Of a stretch of DNA of 64,000 nt, positions 62,500 to 64,000 are shown one piece after another. Every line of letters starts with the position of its first letter. Positions within the stretch are counted from its first letter, which is position 1. The stretch lies in contig VYZB01000016.1 of assembly GCA_013397455.1 (NCBI GenBank), positions 3,299,153 through 3,363,152 on the forward strand, written 5' to 3'. Made by a program: the position numbers and the translations under genes. Below the pieces are notes generated by a model that saw only the letters and a list, made by a program, of their open reading frames with translations, ran no database searches and had not been told where the DNA came from. The stretch comes from Crotophaga sulcirostris. Its lineage: Eukaryota; Chordata; Aves; Cuculiformes; Crotophagidae.

Positions 62500-62600
62500 T
62501 AGAACAAGTTGTTAAATATTGCATATCTGCCCAGAGTCACACAGCAGGTTTGCTTATACCAGTTGTGAAACCCAGAGTTCCTACGTCTTAATTCAGTGTA
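62500..62600 (+). repeat. MIR/CORE-SINE-like fragment
   Basis: GCCCAGAGTCACACAGCAGG (62530-62549), then GTGAAACCCAGAGTTCCTAC (62566-62585) and TTCAGTG, follow the 3' half of MIR-type ancient SINEs ('TTGCCCA-GGTCACACAGC... GAACCCAGG'). The 5' side (AAGTTGTTAAATATTGC) fits less well. It is an old, short remnant. Confidence 0.55.
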
Positions 62601-64000
62601 TGAATATACCTTTCTTTAGGGGTGTAGTAAAGGAATAAGAATGGTAGTGTTCCATCCTCTAACTAGAAAGAGAGCATCCTTATTTCTCAATCTATCTTTT
62701 GCTTTATATCAGTGAATGAATGGTCAAGGACTTCATGCACTTCATTCTCCAAGAGGTATACAAGAGACAGATCAAGACATAATCCAAAGAACAAAGTCAG
62801 GCTTGCTAAACCTTCATGAATGGGTTTCTTCAGCTCTCCATTTCATGTGTTTACCTGGGAAAATGAAGCTATCCTTTCCTTTTCTGGTTACACATATTCA
62901 GAGGTCCAATGCATTGCATGGAGGCAGGGAATACTCTTTGCACAATTAGTATCCTAGATATCCAGATCTGCTGTGGAAGGTGGTGATGCCATAGTATGTA
63001 TTTAGCCAGCTGTGATGCTTCCACTTTAAATCAGATTTTTATGAAATATTTAATAAGCATGTTGTGTTGCTGATGCTTTTTTATTAAATGTTGCTGATGC
63101 TTTTTTATTAAATGCTATAGGAAACATACTTGAACTATGAGTTGTTCTCATGTGTCAGTTCTCCCAAAATAATGCCTTTTTCTGAATCATCTTCTAATAA
63201 GAATCTCCAAAGAAACCACCATTCTTTCTGGAAGAGTCAGTTGTTTTTGCTAACTATTAATTTGTTGTTTGTTGACTTTTTTGCAAAAGGATATTGTACT
63301 TTGGATTCATATAGTTCACTCTTCAAGCAAAAACTGTTGCTAGTAAAACATCCTGAGTTCCATTTTTAACTACGCATTTGTCATTCAACCTTTCCTTTTT
63401 TCTCAAAAAGAAGTAAAATTTAAGAATGTATACTATGATTTTTTAAAACCTTTTTTTTCCATAATGATTATATGTTGAAAACATGAAATTGCAATTTTTT
63501 ATGTTCTTCATCAGTAAGGAGGTTTTTAAAAATGTATTGTTTGGTTTAGTTGGCATTAGATGATCAGGTGCCTCTAGCTTTCTGCTTCAGGACCTCTCTG
63601 ACTTGTTGAGTCAAACCTATGCTGAAACCTCATCTGTTTCTCTGTTTTTATATTATTTAGCAACTGTAGTTAATTTCCAATTAAATGAATGATGCTTTGC
63701 AAAATGATTTTCTAATCCCATAAATTATTACCAATCACAATTACCAATGCTCAGTGCTTGAGTTAAAATAGAAATTTCCAGATATGGACTACTGGAGGAT
63801 GTAGGCATATATTTTGTGTGAAATTATGCTTAGATTCTCCAGGATGTCCCTTCATTCATAAAAAATAATTGGAAAGACTCTTTTTATGTTTTTGCTCAAA
63901 CAGTAAATTTATTTAGGTTTCAAATGAGAAAGTGGCAATATATGACAAGTGCAATTTTTAATGAAATATTTCTAGCTAGTTCTTTTAGTTTGGTTTATAT
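62601..64000. other. Unique AT-rich non-coding DNA to window end
   Basis: No gene recognised. It contains the 24-bp tandem duplication at 63066-63113. Frames at 62716-62949 and 63130-63369 show no known domain. Confidence 0.6.
63066..63113. repeat. Perfect 2 x 24-bp tandem duplication
   Basis: A 24-mer running GTTGCTGATGC through TTATTAAAT occurs twice head to tail without a mismatch (63066-63089 and 63090-63113). The lack of divergence implies a recent slippage-type event or an assembly duplication. No N separates the copies, unlike at 2207-2271. Confidence 0.95.

Noticed and set aside
1..64000. CRISPR array, bacterial operon, prophage or other prokaryotic system
   Set aside because: No spaced direct repeats, no dense coding, and the repeats (CR1, avian LTRs) place the window in a bird genome.

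Overview
The window looks like bird (Aves) nuclear DNA: AT-rich, with no exon or host gene I can recognise. Its long repeats are chicken-repeat-1 (CR1) LINEs and two solo LTRs of an avian ERVL-like endogenous retrovirus. Two CR1 copies (27249 and 36163, both on the minus strand) end in the canonical ATTCTATG-type tail. Two others (3977 and 34239) end in a TGATACTG tail, which may help place the lineage. I cannot name the species, chromosome or host locus. The sequence is equally compatible with an intergenic desert or the inside of a very large intron.

Layout. 1-316: minus-strand CR1 fragment running off the left edge. 317-3976: unique AT-rich DNA with a 32-bp duplication around the only N in the window. 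3977-4382: plus-strand CR1 3' end. 4391-22489: mostly unique, with an ancient CR1 reverse-transcriptase relic (11340-11690) and a CR1 shard (16541-16637). 22490-23700: ancient minus-strand CR1. 27249-27760: minus-strand CR1 3' end. 31320-32040: plus-strand CR1 reverse-transcriptase block. 34239-34316: very short CR1 3' end. 34996-35586: solo LTR, minus strand. 36163-37112: minus-strand CR1, the longest recent fragment. 41240-41985: solo LTR, plus strand, carrying an expanded (ATT)n tract. 41991-61534: almost repeat-free except one old CR1 3' end (50739-51000). 61535-61960: ancient repeat built of inverted tRNA-like modules. 62500-62600: MIR/CORE-SINE-like fragment. 63066-63113: 24-bp perfect tandem duplication.

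No intact gene is present. Every protein-like reading frame I can explain is a piece of CR1 ORF2, and all are broken. In three copies the catalytic Asp-Asp box of the reverse transcriptase is deleted or mutated, and in a fourth the motif A aspartate is lost. I found no tRNA or rRNA gene, CRISPR array, operon or coding cassette. I saw no new multi-gene system. The observations most worth following are the precise in-frame loss of the FADD box in one CR1, the shared TGATACTG tail, the two solo LTRs with readable 5-bp target duplications, and the inverted tRNA-like modules near the right end.
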